Source: Tibeticola sediminis
GTDB taxonomy: Bacteria; Pseudomonadota; Gammaproteobacteria; Burkholderiales; Burkholderiaceae_C
Length of the DNA: 64,000 bases
Direction: 5' to 3'
Assembly: GCF_003843835.1 (NCBI RefSeq)
Contig: NZ_RKQL01000003.1
Span: 102,351-166,350, forward strand
Each line of letters begins with the position of its first letter. The first letter of the stretch is position 1. Below, piece after piece: positions 1 through 10,399 of this stretch. The notes below the pieces were generated by a model. That model saw only the letters and a program-made list of their open reading frames with translations, had not been told where the DNA came from and ran no database searches. The translations under genes and the position numbers were made by a program.

Positions 1-416
1 TCCGCCAAGGCCATGCCGACCGCGTTCGCAATCCCCTGCCCCAGCGGGCCGGTCGTCGTCTCGACACCGGGCGTCACACCAACTTCCGGATGGCCCGGCG
101 TCTTGCTGTGCAGTTGCCGGAAGCGCTGGATCTCTTCCATCGGCAGGTCGTAGCCGGTCAGGTGCAACAGCGCATAGATCAGCATCGAGCCATGGCCGTT
201 GGACAGCACGAAGCGGTCACGGTCGGGCCAGTGCGGGTTGGCCGGGTTGTGTTTCAGATGACGGTTCCAGAGCACCTCGGCAATGTCGGCCATGCCCATC
301 GGGGCGCCGGGGTGGCCGGACTTGGCTTTTTCAACGGCATCGACGGCAAGCATGCGGATGGCGTTGGCCATCTGGCGTGCCAATTCGGGGCTGGGGGCGG
401 GACGCGGCAAGGTCAT
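1..416 (-). CDS. tkt: transketolase, N-terminal part (runs off the window)
   Basis: Partial gene: 138 codons are readable from ATG at 416 and the frame stays open to base 1, so the C-terminal four fifths lie outside. The product would be the thiamine-diphosphate transketolase that makes pentose phosphates for ribulose-bisphosphate regeneration. The N-terminal transketolase signature is clear: [14 protein letters not shown] near residues 31-44, then [17 protein letters not shown] and the glycine-rich [16 protein letters not shown]. It follows prk by 20 bases on the same strand, so it is the last visible gene of the minus-strand Calvin-cycle operon and is probably the cbbT copy. The gene family is certain; whether this is the only transketolase of the genome cannot be told. 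Confidence 0.95.
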   Translation of the reverse strand, partial: MTLPRPAPSPELARQMANAIRMLAVDAVEKAKSGHPGAPMGMADIAEVLWNRHLKHNPANPHWPDRDRFVLSNGHGSMLIYALLHLTGYDLPMEEIQRFRQLHSKTPGHPEVGVTPGVETTTGPLGQGIANAVGMALA

Positions 417-436
417 GGATCGGTTCTCCTCGAGAG

Positions 437-1318
437 TCAGGCGGCCAGCGCGCGCTTGCGTCGCTCCATCATGCGCCAGACGAAGGGGGTAAAGATGAGT
501 TGCATGGAAAGCTCCATTTTCCCACCAGGCACGACGATGGTATTGGCGCGGCTCATGAAGCTGCCGTCGATCATGCTGAGCAAGTAAGGGAAGTCGATGC
601 CCTTGGGCTTGGCGAAGCGGATCACGACCATGCTCTCGTCGGGCGTGGGGATGTCGCGCGCAATGAAGGGGTTCGAGGTGTCGACCAGCGGCACGCGCTG
701 GAAGTTGACGTGCGTGTGCTGGAACTGCGGGCAGATGTAGTTCACATAGTCGGGCATGCGGCGCAGGATGGTGTCCGTCACCGCTTCGGTGCTGTAGCCA
801 CGTTGCTTTTTGTCCCGGTAGAGCTTCTGGATCCACTCGAGGTTGATGACCGGAACGACGCCGATGAGCAGATCGGGGTACTGCGCCACGTTCACATCCG
901 GCGTGACGACGGCGCCGTGCAGGCCTTCGTAGTAAAGCAGGTCCGTATCCGCCGGCACATCTTCCCAGGGCGTGAAGGTGCCCGGCTCCTGGCGGTACGG
1001 CGCGGCTTCTTCAGCGTCGTGCAGGTACTTGCGCCGCTTGCCGGTGCCGGTCTCGGCGTAGGTGCGAAACAAGGCCTCGAGCTTGTCGAGTTCGTTTGCC
1101 TCGGGGCCGAAATGGCTGAAATGTTTGTTGCCCGCGGCCTCGGCTTCAGCCGCCTTGACTTTCATCTCCTTGCGGTCATAGCGGTGGAAGCTGTCGCCTT
1201 CGATGATGGCGGCCTTGACGCCCTCGCGCCGGAAAATGTTTTCGAAGGTGCGGGTCACCGAGGTGGTTCCGGCACCGCTCGAGCCGGTGATGGCGATGAT
1301 GGGATGACGTTCAGACAT
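437..1318 (-). CDS. prk: phosphoribulokinase
   Basis: Phosphorylates ribulose 5-phosphate to ribulose 1,5-bisphosphate, the RuBisCO substrate; it is unique to the Calvin cycle. The 293-residue length fits the short bacterial class I enzyme. A P-loop GSSGAGTT is at residues 12-19, followed by the family segments [11 protein letters not shown] and FYEGLHG-like [12 protein letters not shown], with [18 protein letters not shown] further on. ATG at 1318 is preceded by GAGGACCTCC, a strong ribosome-binding site. It lies between the rhodanese-like gene (29-base gap) and tkt (20-base gap) on the same strand, so it is co-transcribed with the other regeneration enzymes. Often named cbbP in autotrophs. 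Confidence 0.97.
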   Translation of the reverse strand: MSERHPIIAITGSSGAGTTSVTRTFENIFRREGVKAAIIEGDSFHRYDRKEMKVKAAEAEAAGNKHFSHFGPEANELDKLEALFRTYAETGTGKRRKYLHDAEEAAPYRQEPGTFTPWEDVPADTDLLYYEGLHGAVVTPDVNVAQYPDLLIGVVPVINLEWIQKLYRDKKQRGYSTEAVTDTILRRMPDYVNYICPQFQHTHVNFQRVPLVDTSNPFIARDIPTPDESMVVIRFAKPKGIDFPYLLSMIDGSFMSRANTIVVPGGKMELSMQLIFTPFVWRMMERRKRALAA

Positions 1319-1347
1319 GGGAGGTCCTCAAAGATGGATGCGCAGAT

Positions 1348-1926
1348 TCAGAATTCGTCCTTGATCGACGGGAAACCCAGGGCGTCCCAGTCGAGCATGC
1401 CGCCGCGGTAGTAGTAAATCCGCTCTGCGGGGAAGCCTTCGCGGGTCATGGCCTTGATGGCCATCGGGCTCTGCGGACACACCGGGCCGTTGCAGAAGGC
1501 GTACACCTTCTTGGCCTTGTCGCAGTTCCACTTGTCACCCGTCTTGCTGCAACCCAGTTCACCCATGCGGGCAACCACCTCGGTGTAAGGAATGCCGATG
1601 GAGCCGGGGATGGTGCCCTTGACCCGGTCGTTGCTGTCGCGCATGTCGACCACCAGCGCCTCGGGATCGTTCAGCGCGTGAAGGATCTCGATCTCGCCGA
1701 CTGGGTGCACACCGGCCACCGGCACCACTTCCTGCAGGGAGCCGCCATTCTTGGCGCAGGCGGTCATCTTGCGGGTGATCACCAGCGGCCCATTCTTGGT
1801 TTTGACCGTGAACTCCTTCTGGTCACCGATGATGTTGAGCGGTGTTCCGACCGGGACGAATGCGGCCTGGGCGTAGGCGCCGCAGCCGACGACGAGACCG
1901 AGTACGAGAGAAACCAATGACTTCAT
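1348..1926 (-). CDS. exported rhodanese-like domain protein
   Basis: 192-residue protein read from ATG at 1926, chosen because CAGGAA lies just upstream and the next residues form a signal peptide (MKSLVSLVLGLVVGCGAYAQA); an ATG five codons earlier lacks a site. The mature part has a rhodanese-like fold region ending in FCNGPVCPQS, where the first Cys sits at the active-site loop position, then YYYRGGMLDWDALGFP, a typical rhodanese C-terminal signature. Two more cysteines (TACAKNG and GCSKTGDKWNC) could form a disulfide. Rhodaneses carry or transfer sulfane sulfur; the actual substrate is unknown. It sits between fbp and prk in the Calvin-cycle operon, an odd place for a periplasmic sulfur protein in an otherwise cytosolic set. 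Confidence 0.85.
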   Translation of the reverse strand: MKSLVSLVLGLVVGCGAYAQAAFVPVGTPLNIIGDQKEFTVKTKNGPLVITRKMTACAKNGGSLQEVVPVAGVHPVGEIEILHALNDPEALVVDMRDSNDRVKGTIPGSIGIPYTEVVARMGELGCSKTGDKWNCDKAKKVYAFCNGPVCPQSPMAIKAMTREGFPAERIYYYRGGMLDWDALGFPSIKDEF

Positions 1927-1959
1927 GGCGATTCCTGGCAATAGTGGTTCAAAAGCGGA

Positions 1960-3054
<1,095 letters not shown>

Positions 3055-3089
3055 GGCAGATCCAGTGCAGGGTGAGGGAAAACAGGGTT

Positions 3090-3782
3090 TCAGCGCGCCG
3101 CGGCCGCGTCGCGCAGGGCTTGCATGACGGTGCGATAGCCGCCATCGGGGTCGGGAGCACCAAAGACGGCGCTGCCCGCGACGCAGGTGTCGGCGCCGGC
3201 CGCGACGATGCGCGCGATGTTGTCCACCTTGACGCCGCCGTCGACTTCGAGCCAGATCGGTTGGCCACCGGCGGCCATGTGGGCGTCGATGCGCGCACGC
3301 GCCGCGGCGAGCTTGGGCAGCGTCGATTCGATGAACTTCTGCCCGCCAAAGCCCGGGTTGACACTCATGAGCAGCACCATGTCGAGCTTGTCCATGACGT
3401 GGTCGAGCCAGTCGAGCGGCGTGGCCGGGTTGAACACCAGGCCAGCCTTGCAGCCGTGGTCGCGGATCAGCGCGAGCGTGCGGTCGACATGGCGGCTTGC
3501 CTCGGGGTGGAAGGTGATGATGTTCGCGCCGGCCTTGGCGAACATGGGCACGAGCGCATCGACCGGCTCGACCATCAGGTGCACGTCGATGCCGATCTTC
3601 ACGTGCGGGCGGATCGCCTCGCACACCAAGGGGCCGATGGTGAGGTTCGGGACGAAATGGTTGTCCATCACGTCGAAGTGCACGAGGTCGGCGCCGGCGG
3701 CTTCGATGGCGCGCACCTCTTCACCCAAGCGGGCGAAGTCGGCGGACAGGATGGACGGGGCGATGCGCAGGGTTTGGGTCAT
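3090..3782 (-). CDS. rpe: ribulose-phosphate 3-epimerase
   Basis: Interconverts xylulose 5-phosphate and ribulose 5-phosphate. From ATG at 3782 the protein is 230 residues, the normal length, beginning with the family signature [16 protein letters not shown], followed by [18 protein letters not shown] (metal-binding His and Asp) and the phosphate-binding end [13 protein letters not shown] and [11 protein letters not shown]. An upstream in-frame start at 3824 would add 14 residues unlike the family. It stands between cbbY and fbp on the minus strand with short gaps, so it is the second gene of the cbb operon (cbbE). Confidence 0.96.
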   Translation of the reverse strand: MTQTLRIAPSILSADFARLGEEVRAIEAAGADLVHFDVMDNHFVPNLTIGPLVCEAIRPHVKIGIDVHLMVEPVDALVPMFAKAGANIITFHPEASRHVDRTLALIRDHGCKAGLVFNPATPLDWLDHVMDKLDMVLLMSVNPGFGGQKFIESTLPKLAAARARIDAHMAAGGQPIWLEVDGGVKVDNIARIVAAGADTCVAGSAVFGAPDPDGGYRTVMQALRDAAAAR

Positions 3783-3824
3783 GGTGGGCTCGTTCTCAGA
3801 CGGATGAAGGGTGCGTTCGACCAC

Positions 3825-4556
3825 TCAGGATGCCGGGGCGTCGGCTTTCCAGGCCCGCAGGTGCGCGACGCCGACCCCCTCGAGGCTCGGCAGCACCCGC
3901 AGCGCCCCCGTGAAATCGTGGTGGGCCGTGAACGCGTTGGGGGTCACGATGGTATCGAGCCCCGCCGCCCGCGCGGCCTTGAGACCGTTGCCCGAGTCTT
4001 CGAACGCCAGGCAAGCTTCGGCCGGCAGCCCCAAGCCTTCGAGGGTCTGCAGATACACCTGCGGATGCGGCTTCTTCTTTGGCGCGGTCGAGGCGTCTTC
4101 GACGACCTGGAAAAAACTGCGCCAGTCCGGCCCGATCGCCCCGCGCAACAGTGCAGCGATGTTGACCGGCGAGGTGGTCGTGGCGATCGCCAATGCCAAG
4201 CCCTCGTTGTACGCGGCCTCGATGAGCTTGAGCACGCCCGGGCGCAGCGCGATGGCGCCTTCCTGCACGGCCCGCTCGTAGGCGGCGGTCTTCAGTTCGT
4301 GGATGTGCGCGATCGTCTCGTCGAGCGCCATGCCGTCGAGCGGCTTGACATCAGGGTGGACCTGGCGCCAGTAATGCGCGATGCGCTCCTTGCCGCCCGA
4401 AACCTCGAGCAACTCGGTGTAGAGCGCTTCGTCCCAGTGCCAGTCGAGCCCGAGTTCGGCAAACGCCTGGTTGAAGGCAGCACGGTGCACACTCTCGGTG
4501 TCGGCGAGCGTGCCGTCGACGTCGAAAATCAATGCCTGCAGCGGTTGCGTCGTCAT
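3825..4556 (-). CDS. cbbY: HAD-family phosphatase CbbY (xylulose-1,5-bisphosphatase type)
   Basis: HAD-superfamily hydrolase of 243 residues. The nucleophile motif IFDVDGTLADTE (Asp12 and Asp14) is followed by AFNQAFAELGLDWHWD and GGKERIAHYWR, which match characterised CbbY proteins rather than phosphoglycolate phosphatase (Gph/CbbZ). CbbY proteins are known to dephosphorylate xylulose 1,5-bisphosphate, a misfire product that inhibits RuBisCO. Further motifs are IATTTSPVN (motif II) and AFEDSGNGLKAARAAG (motif IV). It is the first gene of the minus-strand cbb operon and diverges from cbbR across a 166-base gap, so its promoter lies within 4557-4722. Confidence 0.9.
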   Translation of the reverse strand: MTTQPLQALIFDVDGTLADTESVHRAAFNQAFAELGLDWHWDEALYTELLEVSGGKERIAHYWRQVHPDVKPLDGMALDETIAHIHELKTAAYERAVQEGAIALRPGVLKLIEAAYNEGLALAIATTTSPVNIAALLRGAIGPDWRSFFQVVEDASTAPKKKPHPQVYLQTLEGLGLPAEACLAFEDSGNGLKAARAAGLDTIVTPNAFTAHHDFTGALRVLPSLEGVGVAHLRAWKADAPAS

Positions 4557-4691
4557 GTAGGGCTCCTGAAACGAAGGGCGACCATCGATCCGCCGTCGCC
4601 GATTGACCCTAAAAATGCAGGTCAGGCGGCTGCGGAGGTTTGACTGTAGACGCGCTGATCCATAAACTCAAATCACGTTTTTTGAATTTTT

Positions 4692-4708
4692 CATCAGTGT
4701 TTCTGATG
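4692..4708. promoter_or_regulatory. LysR-type operator candidate between cbbY and cbbR
   Basis: A perfect inverted repeat CATCAG-TGTTT-CTGATG ends 14 bases before the cbbR start. Its inner part TCAGTGTTTCTGA has the T-N11-A form with dyad symmetry expected for LysR-type regulators. Because cbbY is divergent, the site could serve autoregulation of cbbR and activation of the cbbY operon. The surrounding 4660-4710 stretch is AT-rich, unlike the genes. Confidence 0.6.
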
Positions 4709-4722
4709 TTTTGGAGCCATCG

Positions 4723-5634
4723 ATGCGCCCGTACACGCTCAAGCAACTGCAAACCTTCGCAGAGGTGGCTCGCCAGGGATCGGTCTCGCGGGCGGCCGAA
4801 AAGCTGTTCATCACGCAGCCGGCGGTTTCGATGCAACTGCGCCAGCTCGAAGAAGCGGTCGGCTTGCCGCTGACCGAGCCCATCGGGCGCAACATCCGTC
4901 TGACGGCCGCAGGCGAGGCGTTTTTGGAGCAAGCGCATCGAGTGCTCGCCGAAATGCGCAACCTCGAGGCCGTGATGGCCGACCACCTCGGCATGCGGCG
5001 CGGCCGCATCGAGCTCGCCGTGGTGAGCACGGCCAAGTATTTCATCCCGATGTTGCTGGTGCGCTTTTCGAAGCAGTTCCCGGGCATCGAAGTTCAGCTG
5101 CGGATCGACAACCGGGAAAACGTGCTGGGCTGGCTGGCCCGTAGCGAGGTCGACCTCGTGGTCATGGGCCGCGCGCCGGCCGACCTGGACTGCGAAGCCT
5201 CGCCGTTTGCAACCAACCCGATGGCGATCCTCGCAGCCCCCAATCACCCGCTGGTGCGCCGCAAGCATCTGAGCTTCGCGGCCTTGGCTGACTACCCCTT
5301 CGTCGTGCGCGAGCCCGGCTCGGGCACGCGCGCGGCGATGGAGCGGCTGTTCGCCGAGCACCATACGGCGCTGAAGGTAGCGATGGAGATGCCGAGCAAC
5401 GAGACGATCAAACAAGCCGTCATGGCGGGCATGGGGCTGTCGTTTCTGTCTTTACGCACGGTGCGGCACGAGCTCGCCAGCGGCCACATGGCGCTCATCG
5501 ACGTCGAGGGCATGCCGCAGATCGGCCACTGGTACATCACCCATCTGAGCAGCAAGAAGCTCTCGCCGGCGGCGCGCGCATTCAAGGAGTTCCTCATCGA
5601 ACAAGGCAGCGGGCTGATGGACAGCTGGAGCTGA
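4723..5634 (+). CDS. cbbR: LysR-type regulator of Calvin-cycle genes
   Basis: 303-residue LysR-type transcription factor. ATG at 4723 is preferred because TTGGAG lies 6 bases upstream; an in-frame TTG at 4711 is part of that site. The N-terminal winged helix-turn-helix (residues 18-40, GSVSRAAEKLFITQPAVSMQLRQLE) matches CbbR proteins, and the C-terminal effector domain contains VREPGSGTRAAMERLF and the late GHWYITHLSSKKLSP typical of the CbbR group. It sits between the divergent cbbY operon and cbbM, the standard position for CbbR, which senses Calvin-cycle intermediates or NADPH and activates transcription. It could also control the sulfur genes, but nothing in the sequence shows it. Confidence 0.93.
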   Translation: MRPYTLKQLQTFAEVARQGSVSRAAEKLFITQPAVSMQLRQLEEAVGLPLTEPIGRNIRLTAAGEAFLEQAHRVLAEMRNLEAVMADHLGMRRGRIELAVVSTAKYFIPMLLVRFSKQFPGIEVQLRIDNRENVLGWLARSEVDLVVMGRAPADLDCEASPFATNPMAILAAPNHPLVRRKHLSFAALADYPFVVREPGSGTRAAMERLFAEHHTALKVAMEMPSNETIKQAVMAGMGLSFLSLRTVRHELASGHMALIDVEGMPQIGHWYITHLSSKKLSPAARAFKEFLIEQGSGLMDSWS

Positions 5635-5670
5635 CGCTCGACCCGAAGCTTCACCGACAGCCGCCGATTC

Positions 5671-5735
5671 ATCAAGTTTTCTAATTTCGGAAAAAGTTTT
5701 TTTTACTTTTCTTTATGGGTTTGGGTTCCTATAGT
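5671..5735 (+). promoter_or_regulatory. cbbM promoter region with AT-rich dyad
   Basis: Upstream of cbbM, an AT-rich stretch contains the interrupted dyad TTTTC-N8-GAAAA at 5677-5694, a plausible CbbR half-site pair. TATAGT at 5730-5735 could be the -10 element; no good -35 hexamer is seen at the right distance, which fits an activator-dependent promoter. The leader to the start codon would be about 40 bases. Assignment rests on position and symmetry only. Confidence 0.5.
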
Positions 5736-5780
5736 TCGCTCGCTGATCCCGTTTTCGTCCTCAACACCCGGAGCCCGCAC

Positions 5781-7160
5781 ATGGACCAATCCAACCGCTA
5801 CGCCGACCTCAGCCTCAAAGAGGAAGACCTGATCAATGGTGGCCGCCACATCCTCGTGGCCTACAAGATGAAGCCCAAGGCGGGCTATGGCTACCTGGCC
5901 AGCGCGGCGCACTTTGCCGCCGAGTCGTCGACCGGAACCAACGTCGAAGTCTCGACGACCGACGAGTTCACCAAAGGCGTCGACGCCCTCGTCTACCACA
6001 TCGACGAGGCGACCGAGGAAATGCGCATCGCCTACCCGATCGAGCTGTTCGACCGCAACATCACCGACGGCCGGATGATGATCGTGTCGTTCCTGACGCT
6101 CACCATCGGCAACAACCAGGGCATGGGCGACATCGAGTACGCCAAGATGTACGACTTCTACATGCCGCGCCGCGCCATCGAGCTGTTCGACGGCCCGAGC
6201 AAGGACATTTCCGACCTCTGGCGCATCCTGGGCCGCCCGATCAAGGACGGCGGCTACATCGCAGGCACCATCATCAAGCCCAAGCTCGGCCTGCGGCCCG
6301 AGCCCTTCGCCAAGGCGGCCTATGAGTTCTGGCTCGGCGGCGACTTCATCAAGAACGACGAGCCGCAGGGCAACCAGGTATTCGCGCCGATGAAGAAGAC
6401 CATTCCGCTGGTTTACGACGCGATGAAGCGCGCGATGGACGAAACCGGCGAAGCCAAGATTTTCTCGGCCAACATCACCGCCGACGACCACGACGAAATG
6501 CTCGCGCGCGGCGAGTTCATCCTCGAGACCTTCGGGCCCGACGCCGACAAGGTGGCCTTCCTGGTCGACGGCTATGTCGGCGGCCCCGGCATGATCACCA
6601 CCGCCCGCCGCTGGTTCCCCAATCAGTACCTGCACTACCACCGCGCCGGTCACGGGGCCGTGACCAGCCCGCAATCCAAGCGCGGCTACACCGCCTATGT
6701 GCTCGCCAAAATGAGCCGTCTGCAAGGTGCTTCGGGCATCCACGTCGGAACCATGGGTTTTGGCAAGATGGAAGGCGAGAAAGACGACCGGGCGATTGCC
6801 TACATCATCGAGCGCGACGAGTATCAAGGCCCGGCCTACTACCAGAAGTGGTACGGCATGAAGCCCACGACGCCGATCATCTCGGGCGGCATGAACGCGC
6901 TGCGCCTGCCCGGCTTCTTCGAGAACCTGGGCCACGGCAACGTGATCAACACGGCCGGCGGCGGCTCTTACGGCCACATCGACTCGCCGGCCGCGGGCGC
7001 CAAGAGCCTGCGTCAAGCCTACGAATGCTGGAAGGCCAAGGCCGATCCGATCGAATGGGCCAAGCAGCACCGTGAGTTCGCGCGCGCCTTCGAGTCCTTC
7101 CCGGCCGACGCCGACAAGCTCTACCCGGGCTGGCGCGAGAAGCTGGGCGTGCACAAGTAA
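5781..7160 (+). CDS. cbbM: ribulose-1,5-bisphosphate carboxylase/oxygenase, form II
   Basis: Fixes CO2 onto ribulose bisphosphate. The 459-residue protein is the form II length and starts [18 protein letters not shown], typical of CbbM; ATG at 5781 has CGGAG upstream, whereas the frame is open back to 5715 without homology. Catalytic landmarks: [10 protein letters not shown] (Lys166), [14 protein letters not shown] (the carbamylated Lys is residue 191, the same number as in the Rhodospirillum rubrum enzyme), [10 protein letters not shown] and [13 protein letters not shown]. No small subunit gene follows, as expected for form II. cbbQ and cbbO lie downstream, separated by a terminator-like hairpin. 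Form II enzymes suit high CO2 and low O2 conditions. Confidence 0.99.
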   Translation: MDQSNRYADLSLKEEDLINGGRHILVAYKMKPKAGYGYLASAAHFAAESSTGTNVEVSTTDEFTKGVDALVYHIDEATEEMRIAYPIELFDRNITDGRMMIVSFLTLTIGNNQGMGDIEYAKMYDFYMPRRAIELFDGPSKDISDLWRILGRPIKDGGYIAGTIIKPKLGLRPEPFAKAAYEFWLGGDFIKNDEPQGNQVFAPMKKTIPLVYDAMKRAMDETGEAKIFSANITADDHDEMLARGEFILETFGPDADKVAFLVDGYVGGPGMITTARRWFPNQYLHYHRAGHGAVTSPQSKRGYTAYVLAKMSRLQGASGIHVGTMGFGKMEGEKDDRAIAYIIERDEYQGPAYYQKWYGMKPTTPIISGGMNALRLPGFFENLGHGNVINTAGGGSYGHIDSPAAGAKSLRQAYECWKAKADPIEWAKQHREFARAFESFPADADKLYPGWREKLGVHK

Positions 7161-7177
7161 GCCGCCCCGTGCCCTGC

Positions 7178-7200
7178 AGGCCCCGTTTTGGGCCTTTTTT
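7178..7200 (+). terminator. hairpin with T-run after cbbM
   Basis: AGGCCC-CGTTTT-GGGCCT followed directly by five further T's forms a compact Rho-independent terminator 18 bases past the cbbM stop. As cbbQ continues 54 bases later on the same strand, it probably acts as a partial terminator that keeps activase expression below that of RuBisCO. Confidence 0.85.
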
Positions 7201-7253
7201 CTACTCTTGCCGGCGCAAATTGGCGCTCTCTTGCTCTTTTTTCAGGAGTTCAC

Positions 7254-8057
7254 ATGTCGCTCAGCGAGCAATACCGCATCCGGACCGAGCCCCACTACCA
7301 GCCGCAAGGCAATGAGGTGGCGCTGTTCGAGATGGCCTATGGCGCGCGGCTGCCGGTCATGGTCAAAGGGCCGACCGGATGCGGCAAGTCGCGCTTCGTC
7401 GAATACATGGCCTGGAAACTCCAGCGCCCGCTGATCACCGTGGCCTGCAACGAGGACATGACCGCCAGCGACCTCGTGGGTCGCTACCTGCTCGAAGCCG
7501 GCGGCACGCGCTGGCTCGATGGGCCACTGACGACCGCCGCCCGCATCGGGGCGATCTGCTATCTCGATGAAATCGTCGAGGCGCGCCAGGACACCACGGT
7601 CGTGATCCACCCGCTGACCGACCACCGCCGCGTACTCCCGCTCGACAAAAAAGGGGAACTCGTCGCGGCGCATCCCGACTTCGCGCTGGTGATTTCCTAC
7701 AACCCCGGCTATCAGTCGCTGATGAAGGATCTCAAGCCCTCGACCAAGCAGCGCTTCACGGCGTTCGACTTCGACTACCCCGAGGAGGCACTCGAGGCGC
7801 GCATCGTCGCCGAGGAAACCGGGCTCGCACTCGACGCCTGCGAGAGACTGGTGCGGATCGCCCATGCGGCCCGTCGCCTCAAAGGGCACGGGCTGGCCGA
7901 GGGCATCTCGACGCGGCTGCTGGTGCATGCCGCGCAACTCATCCGCCAGGGTGCGAGCGCACGCGATGCGTGTCGAATGGCGCTGGTGCGCCCGATCACC
8001 GACGACGCCGACATCCGCGACACGCTCGATCACGCCATCGACGCCCAGTTCGCCTGA
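7254..8057 (+). CDS. cbbQ: RuBisCO activase AAA+ subunit CbbQ
   Basis: 267-residue MoxR-type AAA+ ATPase. ATG at 7254 has AGGAG 5 bases upstream; an earlier in-frame start at 7188 would fall in the terminator. Walker A GPTGCGKS is at residues 39-46, Walker [11 protein letters not shown] near 98-107, and the sensor region contains [19 protein letters not shown], all characteristic of CbbQ/NirQ/NorQ. CbbQ rings bind CbbO and remodel inhibited RuBisCO at the expense of ATP. Gene order cbbM-cbbQ-cbbO points to the CO2-fixation role rather than nitric oxide reductase assembly. Confidence 0.96.
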   Translation: MSLSEQYRIRTEPHYQPQGNEVALFEMAYGARLPVMVKGPTGCGKSRFVEYMAWKLQRPLITVACNEDMTASDLVGRYLLEAGGTRWLDGPLTTAARIGAICYLDEIVEARQDTTVVIHPLTDHRRVLPLDKKGELVAAHPDFALVISYNPGYQSLMKDLKPSTKQRFTAFDFDYPEEALEARIVAEETGLALDACERLVRIAHAARRLKGHGLAEGISTRLLVHAAQLIRQGASARDACRMALVRPITDDADIRDTLDHAIDAQFA

Positions 8058-8084
8058 AACCCGCTCCCGCATCCACCAGACGCC

Positions 8085-10376
8085 GTGGCAGCCCCCGATC
8101 CGAGCGCCGAACCGACCATCGCGCCCACGCCCGAGCAACTGGCCCGCTGGCGCGCGCGGCTCGACACCCGCTTTGCGCAGATCGATGCGGTCTTCGAGCC
8201 GCTGATGCACGCCGCCTGGGCGACGCTGAGCCCGAGCGACTTCGAGGCCTATCTCGACGCCGCACGAACGCTCGGCAAGCTCGGCCGAGGAGTCGAGCCG
8301 ATGCTCGTCTTTCTCGAAGAATGGCCCGCCGTCGTCGACGCGCTCGGTGGTCATGCCGAGGGACTGGCCGACCTGATGCAAGCCGTCGCGCGGCTGCAGC
8401 GCTCGCCCAACGGCGGGGCGATCGCACCGATGCTGCAGACACTCGCGGCCGTGGCGCGGCGGCTCGGCTCGACCGAGGGCTTGCGGCACTACCTCGAGCT
8501 GTGCGTCGACCTCGGCGAGCGCACGAGCACCTCGATCCACGGCCGGCACGTGACCTATGCCAGCCCCGCCCTGCCGGCTTTCTTCGAAAGCGCACCGCGT
8601 GCGCTTGCAGCCGTCTCGCTCGCCGGGCTGCGGCGCTGGGTCGATGAAGGCGTGCGCAGCCACCGGGGGCACCCACAGCGGCTCGCCGAATACTTTGCGC
8701 TCGACAGCGCCGACAGCCGAGCCGTGCTGCAGCGGGAGCGCCACGGCACGCTGTTTGCGAACGTCCAGCGCTCGCTCGAGGTCTATCTGCGCGCGCTGTG
8801 GGACTCGAGCGACCCGCTGGTTCCGATCGCTACCGGCTGGAGCGCGGACGAGCAGCCGGCCGTTCCCCATCTCGAAAGCGATGGCCTGCGCGTCCCAGAC
8901 GTCTACGAGGACCTCGACGGCATCCGCGGCATCGACCGCTACCGTGCGGCACTGGCGCACCTGATGGCGCACCAACGCTGGAGCGCCTCGCTCATCGCCG
9001 ACAACTGGAGCCCGGCCCAGCGGCTGGCCGTCGAGTGCTTCGAGGACGCGCGGGTCGACCATCTGCTCTGCCGCGCCCAACCCGGCCTGCGGCCGCTGTT
9101 GGCGGCCTTGCACCCGGCACCGCGCGCCGCGGACTGCGACCCCGAAACCACATCCTGCCTGCGCCACCGCTTGACGCGGCTCTCACGCGCGCTGCTCGAT
9201 CCCTCGGCGGAGGTCGACGCCACGCTCGAACGCTGGCGCGCCCGCTTTCAGGAAGCGCTCGCCGATGGCCCGAGCAGCACCGCGGCCATGGCCCAGCTCG
9301 CGCTGGCCTACATCGCCGAAACCCGGCGCGCCAGCGACCAGCTCGCGCGTGTGCATTTCACCGACACGATCGTCTCCTACCGGGACGACAACCGCCACCT
9401 TTGGCGCTTCATCGAAGAGGGCGACGAGGAAGAAGTCTTCGACCGAACCAACCGCCCACGCGCCGAGGAAGAACCCGACCGCCTGCCGCCGCGGCTCTAT
9501 CCCGAGTGGAACGAAAGCACGCAGAGCTATCGCCCCGATTGGGTCAGTGTCTACGACCAGCTCCATCCCTCGGGCAACGCCGCCGAGGTCGATCGGCTGC
9601 TGGCCAAGCATGCGGACCTCGCGCGTGCGCTCAAGCGCTGGCTCGACTGGCTCAAGCCCCAGGACCGCGTGCGTCAGCGCTTTCAAGAAGACGGCAGCGA
9701 GCTCGACCTCGACATCGCCGTTCGCGCCTGGGTCGACCTGTACAGCGGGCAAAGCCCCGACCCGCGGGTGAACTTCAGCCACCGCACGCAAAGCCGCGAC
9801 GTCGCGGTGCTGCTGCTCCTCGACTGCTCACAGTCGCTGAACCAAGCGGTGGCCGGCAGCACGCAGACGCTGCTGCAACTCGCGCAGGAATCCGTCGCCT
9901 TGCTGGGCTGGGCGATTTCCGAACTGGGCGACCAGCTCGCCATTGCGGGTTTTTGCTCCAACACCCGGCACGACGTGCGCTACAGCCACATCCTGGGCTT
10001 TTCGGAAACCTGGGGCGATATTCCCAAGGCACGCCTGGCCGCCCTGCAAGCGAGCTACTCGACGCGTATGGGTGCCGCGGTGCGGCACGCCGCCCACTAT
10101 CTCGGCGCCCGACGCGCGCAGAAAAAACTACTGCTCATCCTCACCGACGGGGAGCCGGCCGACGTCGACGTCAGCGACCCCGAGGCCCTGATTGCCGATG
10201 CGCGGCAGGCGGTGCGCGAGCTCGACGGCTCGGGCATCCACTGCCACGCGGTCAGCCTCGACCCACAAGCCGACCGTTACGCCCGCGAGATCTTCGGACA
10301 CCACTACACCGTCATCGATCGCGTCGAACAGCTGCCCGAGCGCATGCCCAAACTGTTCATGAGCCTGACGCGCTGA
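8085..10376 (+). CDS. cbbO: RuBisCO activase adaptor CbbO, von Willebrand factor A domain protein
   Basis: 763-residue protein beginning at GTG 8085, 27 bases after cbbQ; the start has no good ribosome-binding site, so translation may be coupled. The last ~200 residues form a von Willebrand A domain with the metal-ion-dependent adhesion site DCSQS at residues 580-584 and ILTDGEPADVD later. The long N-terminal part is helical and without a named domain. In characterised systems CbbO links the CbbQ ring to RuBisCO through this metal site. The neighbourhood and length match CbbO; NorD-type proteins are the alternative family but are linked to nor genes. Confidence 0.95.
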   Translation: MAAPDPSAEPTIAPTPEQLARWRARLDTRFAQIDAVFEPLMHAAWATLSPSDFEAYLDAARTLGKLGRGVEPMLVFLEEWPAVVDALGGHAEGLADLMQAVARLQRSPNGGAIAPMLQTLAAVARRLGSTEGLRHYLELCVDLGERTSTSIHGRHVTYASPALPAFFESAPRALAAVSLAGLRRWVDEGVRSHRGHPQRLAEYFALDSADSRAVLQRERHGTLFANVQRSLEVYLRALWDSSDPLVPIATGWSADEQPAVPHLESDGLRVPDVYEDLDGIRGIDRYRAALAHLMAHQRWSASLIADNWSPAQRLAVECFEDARVDHLLCRAQPGLRPLLAALHPAPRAADCDPETTSCLRHRLTRLSRALLDPSAEVDATLERWRARFQEALADGPSSTAAMAQLALAYIAETRRASDQLARVHFTDTIVSYRDDNRHLWRFIEEGDEEEVFDRTNRPRAEEEPDRLPPRLYPEWNESTQSYRPDWVSVYDQLHPSGNAAEVDRLLAKHADLARALKRWLDWLKPQDRVRQRFQEDGSELDLDIAVRAWVDLYSGQSPDPRVNFSHRTQSRDVAVLLLLDCSQSLNQAVAGSTQTLLQLAQESVALLGWAISELGDQLAIAGFCSNTRHDVRYSHILGFSETWGDIPKARLAALQASYSTRMGAAVRHAAHYLGARRAQKKLLLILTDGEPADVDVSDPEALIADARQAVRELDGSGIHCHAVSLDPQADRYAREIFGHHYTVIDRVEQLPERMPKLFMSLTR

Positions 10377-10399
10377 GGCCGCGCGAGGCCAAACGTCTT

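Noticed and set aside
3825..4556. Phosphoglycolate phosphatase (cbbZ/gph) as the name of the HAD gene
   Set aside because: The GGKERIA and DWxW segments match CbbY, not Gph.
5703..7154. A 483-codon open frame antisense to cbbM
   Set aside because: Pure shadow of the cbbM codon pattern; no motif on that strand.
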